A stretch of DNA of 62,001 nt from Acidobacteriota bacterium (GTDB taxonomy: Bacteria; Acidobacteriota; Terriglobia; 20CM-2-55-15), in contig JAJEEE010000048.1 of NCBI GenBank assembly GCA_022821145.1, positions 1-62,001 on the forward strand, in the 5' to 3' direction. The notes below the pieces were generated by a model, which saw only the letters and a list, made by a program, of their open reading frames with translations, made no database searches and had not been told where the DNA came from. Of the stretch, positions 25,773 to 34,408 are shown piece by piece; within the stretch, counting starts at the first letter, position 1, and each line of letters begins with the position of its first letter. Position numbers and translations under genes: made by a program.

Positions 25773-26179
25773 GCCTGTTCATCGATACATCGGCTCTGTA
25801 CGCTCTCCTTGACGGGGACGCACCCCGGCACGCGGACGTGGTTGCGGCCTGGCGGATCGTCGCCGACAACGAGCGGACCCTGTTTACCTCGAACTACGTC
25901 CTGGTCGAAGCGTTCGCCCTCGTTCAGCGCAGGCTTGGCCTTGAGGCCGTTCATGGTCTTGCGGATGTTCTTGTGCCGCTGCTCGAACCCGTGTGGGTCG
26001 ACGAGGAACTCCATGCCGCGGCGGTTGCGTCGCTCTTCACCGCGGCGCGGCGACGCCTGTCGCTGGTGGATTGCACCAGTTTCGAGCTGATGCGCCGCCT
26101 TGGATTAACCGATGTTCTGGCGCTGGACGCGGACTTCGCCCATCAAGGCTTCAACCTGCTCCCTGCCGGCCAGGCATGA
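25769..26179 (+). CDS. vapC: VapC-type PIN-domain ribonuclease toxin
   Basis: A 136-residue PIN-domain protein. The four acidic active-site positions are visible: D6 in FIDTSAL, E47 in LVEAF, D101 in LVDCTSFE, and D120 or D122 in ALDADF. PIN toxins cut tRNA or rRNA using magnesium or manganese. The start is GTG inside the vapB stop. It follows the Fic gene, so two growth-inhibition systems lie in tandem within about 2.2 kb. Confidence 0.9.
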   Translation: MSLFIDTSALYALLDGDAPRHADVVAAWRIVADNERTLFTSNYVLVEAFALVQRRLGLEAVHGLADVLVPLLEPVWVDEELHAAAVASLFTAARRRLSLVDCTSFELMRRLGLTDVLALDADFAHQGFNLLPAGQA

Positions 26180-26393
26180 ATCGATCGCCGCAGCCTCAAG
26201 GCGCGGCGCCTGTTTTTCGCGTTTTCGGAACTGCGCCGGCGTCGGTCCGCCATCAATCGACGCTCCTCACCCGCGAGATCGCCTGTCTCCCGGTCATGGA
26301 GCACGCGCTGTCCGTGGGTCACGATCCGATCCCCGGAGTGTGGGCTCCGTCCGCGCCATCCCGCCGTGGAGGTCCGAGGACCCCTGTCGCGTA

Positions 26394-28325
26394 TCAGGGA
26401 AGCGCGTACGCGACGAGGTTGGCGGGGGTTCGGGTTTCGGACGTTCCCGCCGCGGCGAACACGATGTACTGCCGGCCTTCGTGCATATAGGTGATCGGCA
26501 ATCCCGTCTGCTCGCCGCCTCCGGGGATGTCCGTTTCCCAGAGAATCTCGCCCGTCGCCTTGTCCAGGGCCCGGAAGACGGGCAGGCCCTCGTAACCCTC
26601 GCCGGCGAACAGCAGCGTGCGGGTAACGAGCAGGCCCGCTCGCGACTCGCTGCCCGTCCGCGGCAGGTCCACCCCGGCGAGTAGCGGGTTCTCGGCGATG
26701 TGCGGGGGCGTGTCTCCGTTGGCGATCTGCCAGACCAGCTCGCCGCGGTTCATGTCCAGCGCCGTGATCCGGCCCCAGGGTGGCTTCACGACCGGGAGGC
26801 GGCCTTCCAGGCGCGGGGCGAAACCGCCCACGCCTACCAGCCGCATGTCCGACTCGCCCGGCTCGGGTTCCCGCAGGCCGTACGCCGCGGTGCTGGTCCG
26901 CGTGGCCGATCCCACGTACAGGTAGCCGGTCTCCGGGTCGATGGCCCCGCCTTCCCAGTTGGCGCCCCCGGAGCCGGGAAACGTGAAGGTCCCCCGCATC
27001 CCTCGGTCCGGATCGATCAGCGACGGCGGCGTGTACAGTGGGCCGATCCGCAGCCCCTCGATCGACTGCAACGCGAGTTCCCGGAGCTGGGGCGTGTAGT
27101 CGAGCAGGTCGTCGACGGACAGGCCCTGCCGGTCGAAGGCCGGGGGGCGCGTCGGGAACGGCTGGGTCGGGGACGTCCGCTCGCCCGGCGCGTCGCTCTG
27201 GGGCACGGGGCGTTCCTCGATCTCGAACACGGGCTCGCCCGTGCGCCGGTCGAACGTGAACGCGAACGCCATCTTGGAGAGTTGAACGACGGCTTCCACC
27301 GCCCGCCCGTCGACCTCCAGGTCCATCAGGATCGGGGCCGAGGGCGGGTCCCAGTCCCAGACGTCGTGGTGGACGATCTGCTGGTGCCAGATGCGCTCGC
27401 CGGTCCGGATATCGAGGCAGACGATCGAGCCGGCGAACAGGTTGTCTCCGTGGCGGTGGCCGCCGTACTCGTCGCCCGTGGCGCCTTCGACCGGGATGTA
27501 TATGTAACCCAGCGCCTCGTCGACGGTGAACGGCGTCCACGCGCCGGCGTGCCCGGTGTAGACGTTGGAGTCGTCCGCCCAGGTGTCGGCGCCGAACTCC
27601 CCGGGGCGGGGGATCGTGTGGAACGTCCAGATCTTCTCGCCGGTCCGCGCGTCGAACGCCATGATATCGCCTTTGGGATACCGCATCGACGGGGGCACGC
27701 GCGCATTGGCCAGGGAGGTGGGGACGACGATGACGTCGTGGGCGACGGCCGGCGGGGACGTGTTCATCAACCTGCCGACGGCCGGGTCGTAGTTCGCGTC
27801 GGGCTCCAGTTGGGTGAACAGGTCGACGATGCCGCCGTCGCCGAAGCCCGGCACGAGTTGTCCGGTGCGGGCGTCGAGCGCGACGAGCTGGTATTCGGGT
27901 GTGACCGTGACGATGCGCGCCTCGGTCCCGTCGGTCCAGTAGGATACGCCGCGGCTGTTCCGGCGCACGGCGTCGAGGCTGTCGTGGTCGGTCCGCCAGA
28001 CCCAGAGCGTTTCGCCCGTGCCGGCGTCGGCGGCGACGACGGCCCGCCGGTTGCCCGACGTGAAGTACAGGATCCCGTCGACCATCAGCGGCGTCGTCTC
28101 GTTCTTCATCTCCAGCGTCGTGCCGAAGTTGTCCGAGCGCCAGATCCACGCCACCTCGAGCCGGTCGACGTTCGTGCGGTCGACCTGGTCGAGCGGGGCG
28201 TACCGCGTGCTGCCCGGATCGCCGCCCCACGCGCGCCATTCGCCGTTCTCGGCGCCGTGCTGGGCTCCGAGCGCCGCGGCGCCCATCCACGCCGACGCCA
28301 CAGCCGTCAAGACCGAACGAAGCAT
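26394..28325 (-). CDS. Secreted PQQ-dependent quinoprotein dehydrogenase (GCD-like propeller)
   Basis: A 643-residue protein with signal peptide (about residues 1-21). Tryptophan-docking repeats of an eight-bladed beta-propeller run throughout (for example AVVAADAGTGETLWVW, IMAFDARTGEKIWTF, IVCLDIRTGERIWHQ, TALDMNRGELVWQI, RALDKATGEILWET). This is the fold of quinoprotein glucose and alcohol dehydrogenases. It lacks the N-terminal membrane anchor of Gcd and is a free periplasmic form. There is no cytochrome domain, so electrons must pass to a separate acceptor. The SD AGGAG precedes ATG. The substrate is unknown. Confidence 0.9.
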   Translation of the reverse strand: MLRSVLTAVASAWMGAAALGAQHGAENGEWRAWGGDPGSTRYAPLDQVDRTNVDRLEVAWIWRSDNFGTTLEMKNETTPLMVDGILYFTSGNRRAVVAADAGTGETLWVWRTDHDSLDAVRRNSRGVSYWTDGTEARIVTVTPEYQLVALDARTGQLVPGFGDGGIVDLFTQLEPDANYDPAVGRLMNTSPPAVAHDVIVVPTSLANARVPPSMRYPKGDIMAFDARTGEKIWTFHTIPRPGEFGADTWADDSNVYTGHAGAWTPFTVDEALGYIYIPVEGATGDEYGGHRHGDNLFAGSIVCLDIRTGERIWHQQIVHHDVWDWDPPSAPILMDLEVDGRAVEAVVQLSKMAFAFTFDRRTGEPVFEIEERPVPQSDAPGERTSPTQPFPTRPPAFDRQGLSVDDLLDYTPQLRELALQSIEGLRIGPLYTPPSLIDPDRGMRGTFTFPGSGGANWEGGAIDPETGYLYVGSATRTSTAAYGLREPEPGESDMRLVGVGGFAPRLEGRLPVVKPPWGRITALDMNRGELVWQIANGDTPPHIAENPLLAGVDLPRTGSESRAGLLVTRTLLFAGEGYEGLPVFRALDKATGEILWETDIPGGGEQTGLPITYMHEGRQYIVFAAAGTSETRTPANLVAYALP

Positions 28326-28391
28326 GCAGACTCCTGGAATTCCGACTCGCGACGAAGTTATCCGCGCGCGAGGTTTCCAGTCAATCGATAT

Positions 28392-28420
28392 CGGACACGA
28401 GCCGCCGTCAGTGCTATCGT
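28392..28420 (+). promoter_or_regulatory. Promoter of the small membrane protein gene, predicted leaderless
   Basis: CGGACA (28392-28397), a 17-base spacer, TATCGT (28415-28420) and then the ATG after 6 bases. The expected transcription start falls on the start codon and there is no ribosome binding site. Confidence 0.5.
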
Positions 28421-28426
28421 GCGCCC

Positions 28427-28801
28427 ATGGCCGTTTTCAGGATGTCGTTTTCGGTGCTCGCCGTGATTCACGCCGTCTTCGCGGGGTTCACGGCCATGGT
28501 TGGAGCGTTCGCCAACGGTGGAGACGTCTGGCAACGGCTGCTGCTGGTGGTTCTGCACCCTCTGGGAGCCGCGGTCGTGCTGCTGCTCGCGTTCCGGTCC
28601 CGCCTCTCTTCCACGACGATCGCGGCGATGGCGGTCCTCCTGGCGGTGAACGTGACAGCGGACCTCGTTCTCGCGCGCATGATGGCCTCGGGCCGCGTCC
28701 TGGGAGACTGGGGGCTCGCCGTCGCATTCGCCGTGGTCCCGGCCATCGGTCTCGTTTACGCTTTGACGCGCCTGCGGTTCCAGGCGCGCAGCGCCAGGTA
28801 G
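28427..28801 (+). CDS. Small integral membrane protein
   Basis: A 124-residue protein with four predicted transmembrane helices (roughly residues 5-27, 36-56, 64-84, 92-114) and short loops. No motif links it to a known family. Its last 46 bases overlap the 3' end of the convergent permease gene, which is unusual in this window. The ATG has a -10-like box 6 bases upstream and no ribosome binding site. Confidence 0.6.
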   Translation: MAVFRMSFSVLAVIHAVFAGFTAMVGAFANGGDVWQRLLLVVLHPLGAAVVLLLAFRSRLSSTTIAAMAVLLAVNVTADLVLARMMASGRVLGDWGLAVAFAVVPAIGLVYALTRLRFQARSAR

Positions 28802-30174
28802 ACGGGGACCCCCATACCGATGACCAGCAGCCCGGCGCCGGACGTGCCGGGGCTCTCTCTGAGCGCGTTGACGACGATCACCAGGCTCGCCGCCGCGAAG
28901 AACAGCGGCGCGACGGGATAGCCCCAGGCGCGGAACGGACGCGTTTCGGTCGGGTGCTTCCACCGGAGCACGAACACGGCGAACACGGCGACGCCCGAGA
29001 ACAGCACGACGGAGAAGCCGGTGTATTCGACGAGTTGCTCGAAGGTCCCGGTCAGCACGAGGATGCTGCTCCAGACCGCCTGCGCGGCGATGGCCGTGAT
29101 CGGCGTGCGAAAGCGGGCATGCACGCGCGCGGCGCCGGCGAAGAACAGGCCGTCGCGCGCCATGGCGTAGTAGATCCGGGGGCCGGCCAACACCATGGCG
29201 CTGACGCTGGAGGCGATCATCACGACCGAAGCGGCGGCCCATGCGCCGCCCGCGCCGGGACCGAACAGGCGTTCGACGGCCGCGTCGCCGACGCGGACCG
29301 CCTGGTCGGGGAACTCGCTGACCGGCATGGCGTACACGTAGACCATGTTCAGGAACACGTAGACGCCGATGACGACGACGGTGCCCACCAGGAGCGCCCG
29401 GGGGACGTTCCGTCCGGGGTTGCGGACCTCCTCGCTGACATAGGCCGCGGCGTTCCATCCCGAGTAACTGAACAACACCGGTATCAGGGCGAACGCCCAG
29501 CTCCCGATGGCGACGGATCCACCGCCGCCGAAATTGGCCGTCGTGCCTTGGCCGATTGCGAAACCAAGTACGATGACGGCGGCCAGCACGGCGACCTTGG
29601 CCCCGGCCAGCACGTTGTGGACCACGCGGCCCGGACCGAGGCCCATGCTGTGAATGACGGACAACGCCGCGATCGTCGCGAGCGCGAACGCCGCTTGCGG
29701 CGACAACGTCAACGTGACGACGGACAGGTCCACGGCGAAGATCGGCGTGGTGTCGCCGGCGGCCGGTATGAAGCGGCCCAGGATGCCGGCCATCCCGACC
29801 GTGGCGGCGGCGACGGCGCCGGAGAACCCGGCGACGAACGACGTCCAGCCGGTGAGGAACCCGGCCAGGGGGCCGTACGCTTCCCGGAGGTAGACGTACT
29901 CGCCGCCCGCGCGCGGGCGCAACGCGGCCAGCTCCGCGTAGGCCAGCGCCCCGGCCAGGGCCAAAGCGCCCCCGAGAATCCAGACGCCGAGCATGGCCCA
30001 CGGGTCGGGCGCCAGCGCGGCCACGATGGCGGGTACGAAGAAGATGCCGCCTCCGATCACGTTGGAGACGACGATGGCGGCGCCGTCGGCGGCGCCGAGC
30101 TTGCGTTCCAGCGTCGGCCGCGGCGCGGCGGCGTCCGGCGCGGCGGTGGAGCGGGATGGCGCGGCCTCGGGCAT
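28756..30174 (-). CDS. Amino acid/polyamine permease (APC superfamily)
   Basis: A 472-residue transporter with about 12 transmembrane helices. The first helix has the unwound substrate site SNVIGGGIFFVP, and FSYSGWNAAAYVSEEVRNPGRNVPRAL is the conserved loop of the amino acid-polyamine-organocation family, close to the LAT/PotE-like branch. It should import or exchange an amino acid at the inner membrane. The start at ATG 30174 is supported by a promoter whose -10 box ends 5 bases before it. It may supply branched-chain amino acids to the catabolic genes elsewhere, which is speculation. Confidence 0.88.
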   Translation of the reverse strand: MPEAAPSRSTAAPDAAAPRPTLERKLGAADGAAIVVSNVIGGGIFFVPAIVAALAPDPWAMLGVWILGGALALAGALAYAELAALRPRAGGEYVYLREAYGPLAGFLTGWTSFVAGFSGAVAAATVGMAGILGRFIPAAGDTTPIFAVDLSVVTLTLSPQAAFALATIAALSVIHSMGLGPGRVVHNVLAGAKVAVLAAVIVLGFAIGQGTTANFGGGGSVAIGSWAFALIPVLFSYSGWNAAAYVSEEVRNPGRNVPRALLVGTVVVIGVYVFLNMVYVYAMPVSEFPDQAVRVGDAAVERLFGPGAGGAWAAASVVMIASSVSAMVLAGPRIYYAMARDGLFFAGAARVHARFRTPITAIAAQAVWSSILVLTGTFEQLVEYTGFSVVLFSGVAVFAVFVLRWKHPTETRPFRAWGYPVAPLFFAAASLVIVVNALRESPGTSGAGLLVIGMGVPVYLALRAWNRRRVKA

Positions 30175-30179
30175 GCGGC

Positions 30180-30217
30180 ATGCTAGGGTTCCGCTTCGAA
30201 GCCTGTCAACTTGACAG
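30180..30217. promoter_or_regulatory. Divergent promoter region with back-to-back -35 boxes
   Basis: On the minus strand, TTGACA (30209-30204), an 18-base spacer and TAGCAT (30185-30180) lead to the permease ATG 5 bases later. On the plus strand a second TTGACA lies at 30211-30216. The two hexamers form one palindrome, CTGTCAA-C-TTGACAG (30203-30217). This could serve as an operator controlling both the permease and the methyltransferase gene. The plus-strand -10 is unclear; TACGGT at 30235-30240 is 18 bases away. Confidence 0.6.
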
Positions 30218-30280
30218 TCGTTGACGGGGGAGGATACGGTGGCCGGGACCGTGAAGTGCAACGTGGAGGTAACGAACGGC

Positions 30281-30934
30281 ATGCGGCATGAAAGGATTTG
30301 CGCGGCGGTTCTCGCGGCCTTCGTCTGCGCGTTCGGCGCGTCGACGGCGGCCGGGCAACTGGGGGCTCGATCGGCCCAGGAGTGGGTCGACCTGCTGGAC
30401 CGGCCCGAACGGGTCGAAGGCCTTCGAATCGACGAGGTCATCGCCCGGCTCGGTCTCGAGCCCGGCGACGTGGTGGCCGACATCGGCGCGGGGGCGGGAA
30501 CGTTCAGCCTGCCGTTCGCGCGCGCCGTGTCCCCGGACGGCACGGTCTACGCCGTGGAGGTCGACGCCGAGCTCGTCGACTACATCGACGAGACGGCCGA
30601 CGCGCGGGGATTCGGAAACGTCGAAGGCGTCCTCGGAGAGTTCACCGATCCGGCGCTGCCGAGCCAGGATATCGACGTGGCCTTCTTTCACGATGTCCTG
30701 CATCACGTCGAGGACCGAGCGGGCTATCTGCGGAACCTCGGGCGCTATATGGGGCCCAACGGCCGGATCGCGATCATCGAGGGCGCCGGACACAACGCGC
30801 GGCCCGACCAGAGTGAAATGCACATGACCCTGGAGCAGGTGCACGGCTGGATGGCCGACGCCGGATTCGAGCCTTCCGAGGAGCACGACCTCTACGGCGG
30901 CGACAAGTGGTTCGTCGTCTACTCGCGGCCTTGA
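30281..30934 (+). CDS. Class I SAM-dependent methyltransferase with N-terminal signal peptide
   Basis: A 217-residue protein. The N-terminus MRHERICAAVLAAFVCAFGA followed by STAAG looks like a Sec signal peptide. The rest is a class I methyltransferase: SAM-binding motif I is VVADIGAGAGTFSLPFA, an acidic residue after the next strand is VEVD, and FFHDVLHHVEDRAGYL is motif III. GGAGGT lies 10 bases before the ATG at 30281; upstream in-frame GTGs are less well placed. Methyl donor SAM is not known in the periplasm, so an exported enzyme of this kind is odd. The substrate is unknown. Confidence 0.8.
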   Translation: MRHERICAAVLAAFVCAFGASTAAGQLGARSAQEWVDLLDRPERVEGLRIDEVIARLGLEPGDVVADIGAGAGTFSLPFARAVSPDGTVYAVEVDAELVDYIDETADARGFGNVEGVLGEFTDPALPSQDIDVAFFHDVLHHVEDRAGYLRNLGRYMGPNGRIAIIEGAGHNARPDQSEMHMTLEQVHGWMADAGFEPSEEHDLYGGDKWFVVYSRP

Positions 30935-30982
30935 GGGTCGTCTCCCGTTAACCGCGCCGCGCGCGCCGAAAGGGTTGGACTC

Positions 30983-31315
30983 ATGGAATGGCACGACCTG
31001 GAGAAGTTGACCGTCGTCAAGCTCCGCGAGGCGGCTCACGAGAAGGGCGTCGAGGGCGTCCACGGGAAGAACAAGGCGGAGCTTCTCGACGCCTTGGCCG
31101 GCATCCTGGGAATCGAGAGGCCGCACGAGGAGCTGAGCGAGACGGGCGTTCATGACAAGGCGGACCTGAAGCTCCAGATCCGCGCGCTCAAGCTGGAGCG
31201 CGCCCGGTTTCTCGAAGCTCACGACCACAAGGGCCTGAAGGAAGTCCGCCGGAAGATTCGCGGGCTCAAGCGGCGGATCCGGAAGATCCACGCTCTGGCG
31301 CCCGTCGTCGGGTGA
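30983..31315 (+). CDS. Small SAP/Rho-N-like domain protein
   Basis: A 110-residue basic protein. Residues 5-43 (LEKLTVVKLREAAHEKG, then KNKAELLDALAGILG) match the helix-extended-helix pattern of SAP/Rho N-terminal nucleic-acid-binding domains. The C-terminal half is a lysine- and arginine-rich coiled coil that ends in GLKRRIRKIHALAP. AAGGG lies about 8 bases before ATG. It may bind DNA or RNA; no function is known. It converges on the aldolase gene. Confidence 0.7.
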   Translation: MEWHDLEKLTVVKLREAAHEKGVEGVHGKNKAELLDALAGILGIERPHEELSETGVHDKADLKLQIRALKLERARFLEAHDHKGLKEVRRKIRGLKRRIRKIHALAPVVG

Positions 31316-31324
31316 GCCGGCCGC

Positions 31325-32131
31325 CTAGGGTCCCATCGCTTCGCGCTTCCACATCTCCCACGGGCGCTCGTAACCGCGGTTCTCGCCGCGGCCGAGAACG
31401 GCCTGGGACTCCCCCGGGCTGATGTAGTTCACCGGGGCGCCCAGGGCCATCGCCTGGGCCTGGATCCGCGCGTTCATCTCGAGGTAGATGCTTCGGCCCA
31501 CCGAGTAGGGCAGGTTCGGCCCGACGACCGCCACGCCGTGCCCGCGGATCAGTACGGCCGGCGCGTCGCCGAGGACCTCGGCCAGCGCCCGTCCGCGGTC
31601 GGCGTCGCTGACCAGCATGTCGGTGTCGCCGAAGCGCTCGCGCAGGTCGAAAACCGGGATCCCGTCGCCGATGAAGGCGGCCATGTGGTAGACCGGCCGC
31701 AGCGGCTCGCCGCTCACCCCGAACGGCACGACGTTGGGCGAATGGTTGTGGACCACCGACACCACGTCCGGGCGCGCCTTGTAGATCTCCGCGTGGATGA
31801 ACCGCTCGGAGTATTGGGACCGGCCGTCGAGATCGATGGGGTTGGCCTCGAGGTCGTACTCGATCAGGTCGTCGGCCGTCACCAGGTCCGGCGCCAGGGA
31901 ACGCGCCATCAGGAACCGGTTCGGATCGCGGTCGTGCCGGACCGTCACGTGTCCGAAGCCGTCGACGATGCCTTCGCGGTAGAGGATCCGGTTCGCCGCG
32001 ACCAGGTCCTCGATCAGCGCGGGGTCGGCGGGGCCGGCCGAGGCCGGGACGCCGGTCTGCGCGGCATTCGCCGCCGTCCAGACCAGGACCGCGGCGAGCC
32101 CGGTGGCGGTGAGCGCCGCGAGTGTCTTCAT
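31325..32131 (-). CDS. Class II aldolase/adducin-family protein with signal peptide
   Basis: A 268-residue protein of the class II aldolase/adducin fold. A zinc site is formed by the HNHSP histidines and by H in IRGHGVAVVG. The substrate-side segment SRFIHAE-like SERFIHAEIYKARPDV is also present. The usual family is cytoplasmic, but here residues 1-23 (MKTLAALTATGLAAVLVWTA) form a signal peptide, so the protein is probably exported. The substrate is unknown. A GGAGG is 7 bases before the ATG. It lies 31 bases downstream of the copper-type oxidoreductase gene, same strand. Confidence 0.85.
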   Translation of the reverse strand: MKTLAALTATGLAAVLVWTAANAAQTGVPASAGPADPALIEDLVAANRILYREGIVDGFGHVTVRHDRDPNRFLMARSLAPDLVTADDLIEYDLEANPIDLDGRSQYSERFIHAEIYKARPDVVSVVHNHSPNVVPFGVSGEPLRPVYHMAAFIGDGIPVFDLRERFGDTDMLVSDADRGRALAEVLGDAPAVLIRGHGVAVVGPNLPYSVGRSIYLEMNARIQAQAMALGAPVNYISPGESQAVLGRGENRGYERPWEMWKREAMGP

Positions 32132-32162
32132 CCGTCGGCCTCCGCCGGCACGGGAACGGCGG

Positions 32163-33518
32163 CTATTCCTCGAGCGAGGCCAGCGTCGGCCCCGACACGC
32201 CGCGGGGCAGCAGGCTCGGCCCGGACGGCTCGAAAATCGACGTCGGATCGATGTCGGGATCGATCAGTACGCCGATGAAGCAGTTCTGCATCTCGTGCCA
32301 GTTCTGCGGCCCCCACACGACCAACTCCGCCGGATCCGGGTTGTAGGGGTTGTTGGCCGAGTTGTCGTAGTGAGCGATGACGACCATCCGCGTGCCCACC
32401 GGGATGTCGATGGGCTTCTCGAGGTCGTAACCGAGCTGCCAGTCGAAGTTCCAGACCCCCTTGAAGATCGTTTCCGACGTGCCGTCCGGGTAGTGCAACT
32501 GGTACTCCATGTCCTTGCCCCGGAGGTGCATGTGGGGCTGCAGGTAGAGCAACTCCATCGGCTGGGTCGTCGTCAACTCGGAGACCACCTGCGCGTTGCG
32601 GTCGCCGGGCGGGATGGCCAGGTTGAAGGCCGTCGGCCCCTCGTCCACGTAGTAGCGCTTCTTCGGAGGTTCCGTGGCGAACACCAGCCCCACCTTCGAC
32701 CGGTCGGTCGTCGCGTTCCCCGAGGCCGTGTAGTGCAGGTTGAACACGATATCCGAGCCGGCCGGAACGAGCTTGGCCGATTCGAAAGCGGCGAAGTCCT
32801 GGGGTCCCAGTCCGGGGTTGTACTTGCCCAGCAGGTCGACCCGCGGGTCGCGGGGCCCCAGCCGCGGATCGCCGTTCTCGTACGCCACGCCGTACTCGGC
32901 GTCCTTCATGAACTCGGAGTCGGGCGGGATGACGTTGGCGCGCATGTGGTGGACGACTTCCGGGTTGCCCGCTCGCATCTCGGCCGCGACCACCCAGACG
33001 TCCTCGGGGAAGTCGACCTTCACCTTGACGTTCTGGTAGTTGATCGTACCCTCGGCCGGAACCGGGAAGTCGATCGGCATTTCCACGATCATGTCGGGTT
33101 GGAGGTTCCAGCCGTCCACCCATTCGCGCGGCTCCGGGGCGTCGGCCGGATCGCCGGCCGGGGCGCCGTTCTCGACCCAACGGACCAGGGTCCGCAACTC
33201 GCCATCGTCCAGCGTCCGGTCGTTGAGGAACGGGCGATGTCCGGCCTCGGCGAACCAGGGCGGCATCTCGCGGTTGATCACGGCCTCGCGGATCGACCGC
33301 GCCCACGGCCGGGTCTCCTCGTAGGTCGCGAACGACATCGGCGCCATCTCGCCGGGACGGTGACAGGCCAGGCAGTTGTCCTCGAGGATGCCCACCACGT
33401 CCTTGTAGAAGGTGACTTCGGTCGCGGCGCCTTGGGCGCCCGCGGCGGTTCGGGGAACCAGGCTCGTCAGGACGACGGCGGCCGCGACGGCGGCGGCGTG
33501 CAGAAGTCGGCTCGTCAT
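32163..33518 (-). CDS. Secreted c-type cytochrome fused to a copper type II monooxygenase-like domain
   Basis: A 451-residue exported protein. The N-terminus after the signal peptide has one haem c site, NCLACHRPGEMAPM. The C-terminal two-thirds resemble copper type II ascorbate-dependent monooxygenases (peptidylglycine hydroxylase and dopamine hydroxylase fold), with histidine-rich pieces VVHHMRANV, FNLHYTASGN and LQPHMHLRGK that could hold two copper ions. Such fused proteins are frequent in Acidobacteriota and are thought to act as periplasmic oxidoreductases. No substrate can be named. Confidence 0.8.
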   Translation of the reverse strand: MTSRLLHAAAVAAAVVLTSLVPRTAAGAQGAATEVTFYKDVVGILEDNCLACHRPGEMAPMSFATYEETRPWARSIREAVINREMPPWFAEAGHRPFLNDRTLDDGELRTLVRWVENGAPAGDPADAPEPREWVDGWNLQPDMIVEMPIDFPVPAEGTINYQNVKVKVDFPEDVWVVAAEMRAGNPEVVHHMRANVIPPDSEFMKDAEYGVAYENGDPRLGPRDPRVDLLGKYNPGLGPQDFAAFESAKLVPAGSDIVFNLHYTASGNATTDRSKVGLVFATEPPKKRYYVDEGPTAFNLAIPPGDRNAQVVSELTTTQPMELLYLQPHMHLRGKDMEYQLHYPDGTSETIFKGVWNFDWQLGYDLEKPIDIPVGTRMVVIAHYDNSANNPYNPDPAELVVWGPQNWHEMQNCFIGVLIDPDIDPTSIFEPSGPSLLPRGVSGPTLASLEE

Positions 33519-33561
33519 TCGATCAACCCCCGGGCGGAATTTTCGCAAGCATACCACTGGT

Positions 33562-34392
33562 TCAGCCGGACGCATACAATCGCGTGCTCTCGTCCCAGAG
33601 CGCCCGGGCGGAGGCGTCGTTGGCGGCCTCGGCCGTGATCCGGGCCGGGCGGCGCCGTGCGAAGTACTGGCCGGTGACGCCGGCGACGGCGGCCGAAGCC
33701 GCCAGGTAGACGAGCGTTTCCGCCCCCTTCCGGGACGAGATCATGAACGGCTTGATCAGCCTGAGAAAGAACCCGAGCGCGCCGGGCTTGCCGTCGAAGA
33801 ACCGGCTGGCGACGACGCCGGGATGGAAACAGTTGACCGTGATCCCCGTCCCGTCGAAGCTGCGGGCCGCCTCGCGCGTGAACAGGATGTTCGCCAGCTT
33901 GGAGCGGCTGTAGACGTCGAAGCCGCGGTAGCGTTCCGACTGCAGGTTCTCCATGCTGAAGCGCGCGCCCCGGTGCGCCGCCGAGGCCGTGTTGACGATC
34001 CGCGCGCCCGCGGCCAGCCGGTGGCGCAGCCCTTGGGTCATTCCGAAATACGACATGTGGTTCAGCGCGAAGGTGCGCTCGAGACCCTCCTCGGTCACGG
34101 CGCGCCGGACGAAGAGCGCCCCGGCGTTGTTGGCGAGGACGTCGATCGGAGGCTCGCGGTCCGCGATCTCCGCGGCCGCGCGCCGCGTCTCGGCCATCAG
34201 GGAGAGGTCGGCGTGGTAGACGGCGTGGCCGGCGCCCGGGTTCGCGCGTTCCAGGCGTTCCAGCGTCGCCCGGCCGCGCTCCGGGTTCCGGGCGACGAGC
34301 ACGAGCCGCGCGCCCATTTCGGCCAGGGCCACGGCGGCGGCCTCCCCGATACCCGACGTCGCCCCGGTCATCACGATCACCTTCCCGTGCAC
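33562..34392 (-). CDS. Short-chain dehydrogenase/reductase
   Basis: A 276-residue NAD(P)-dependent oxidoreductase. The Rossmann motif is TGATSGIGEAAA near residue 8, NNAG is present, and the catalytic YSRSK pair (Tyr and Lys) follows a SAAHRG stretch with the catalytic serine. The pattern and the longer C-terminal tail resemble retinol-dehydrogenase-like SDRs. The start is a GTG (34392) with GAGGAGG about 7 bases upstream. It lies 16 bases after the TauE-type exporter gene on the same strand, so cotranscription is likely. Confidence 0.9.
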   Translation of the reverse strand: MHGKVIVMTGATSGIGEAAAVALAEMGARLVLVARNPERGRATLERLERANPGAGHAVYHADLSLMAETRRAAAEIADREPPIDVLANNAGALFVRRAVTEEGLERTFALNHMSYFGMTQGLRHRLAAGARIVNTASAAHRGARFSMENLQSERYRGFDVYSRSKLANILFTREAARSFDGTGITVNCFHPGVVASRFFDGKPGALGFFLRLIKPFMISSRKGAETLVYLAASAAVAGVTGQYFARRRPARITAEAANDASARALWDESTRLYASG

Positions 34393-34408
34393 GGCGTCCC
34401 TCCTCGGT

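Noticed and set aside
26700-28466. 588-codon plus-strand frame opposite the quinoprotein
   Set aside because: Antisense shadow without domain features; the minus-strand quinoprotein has signal peptide, ribosome site and family repeats.
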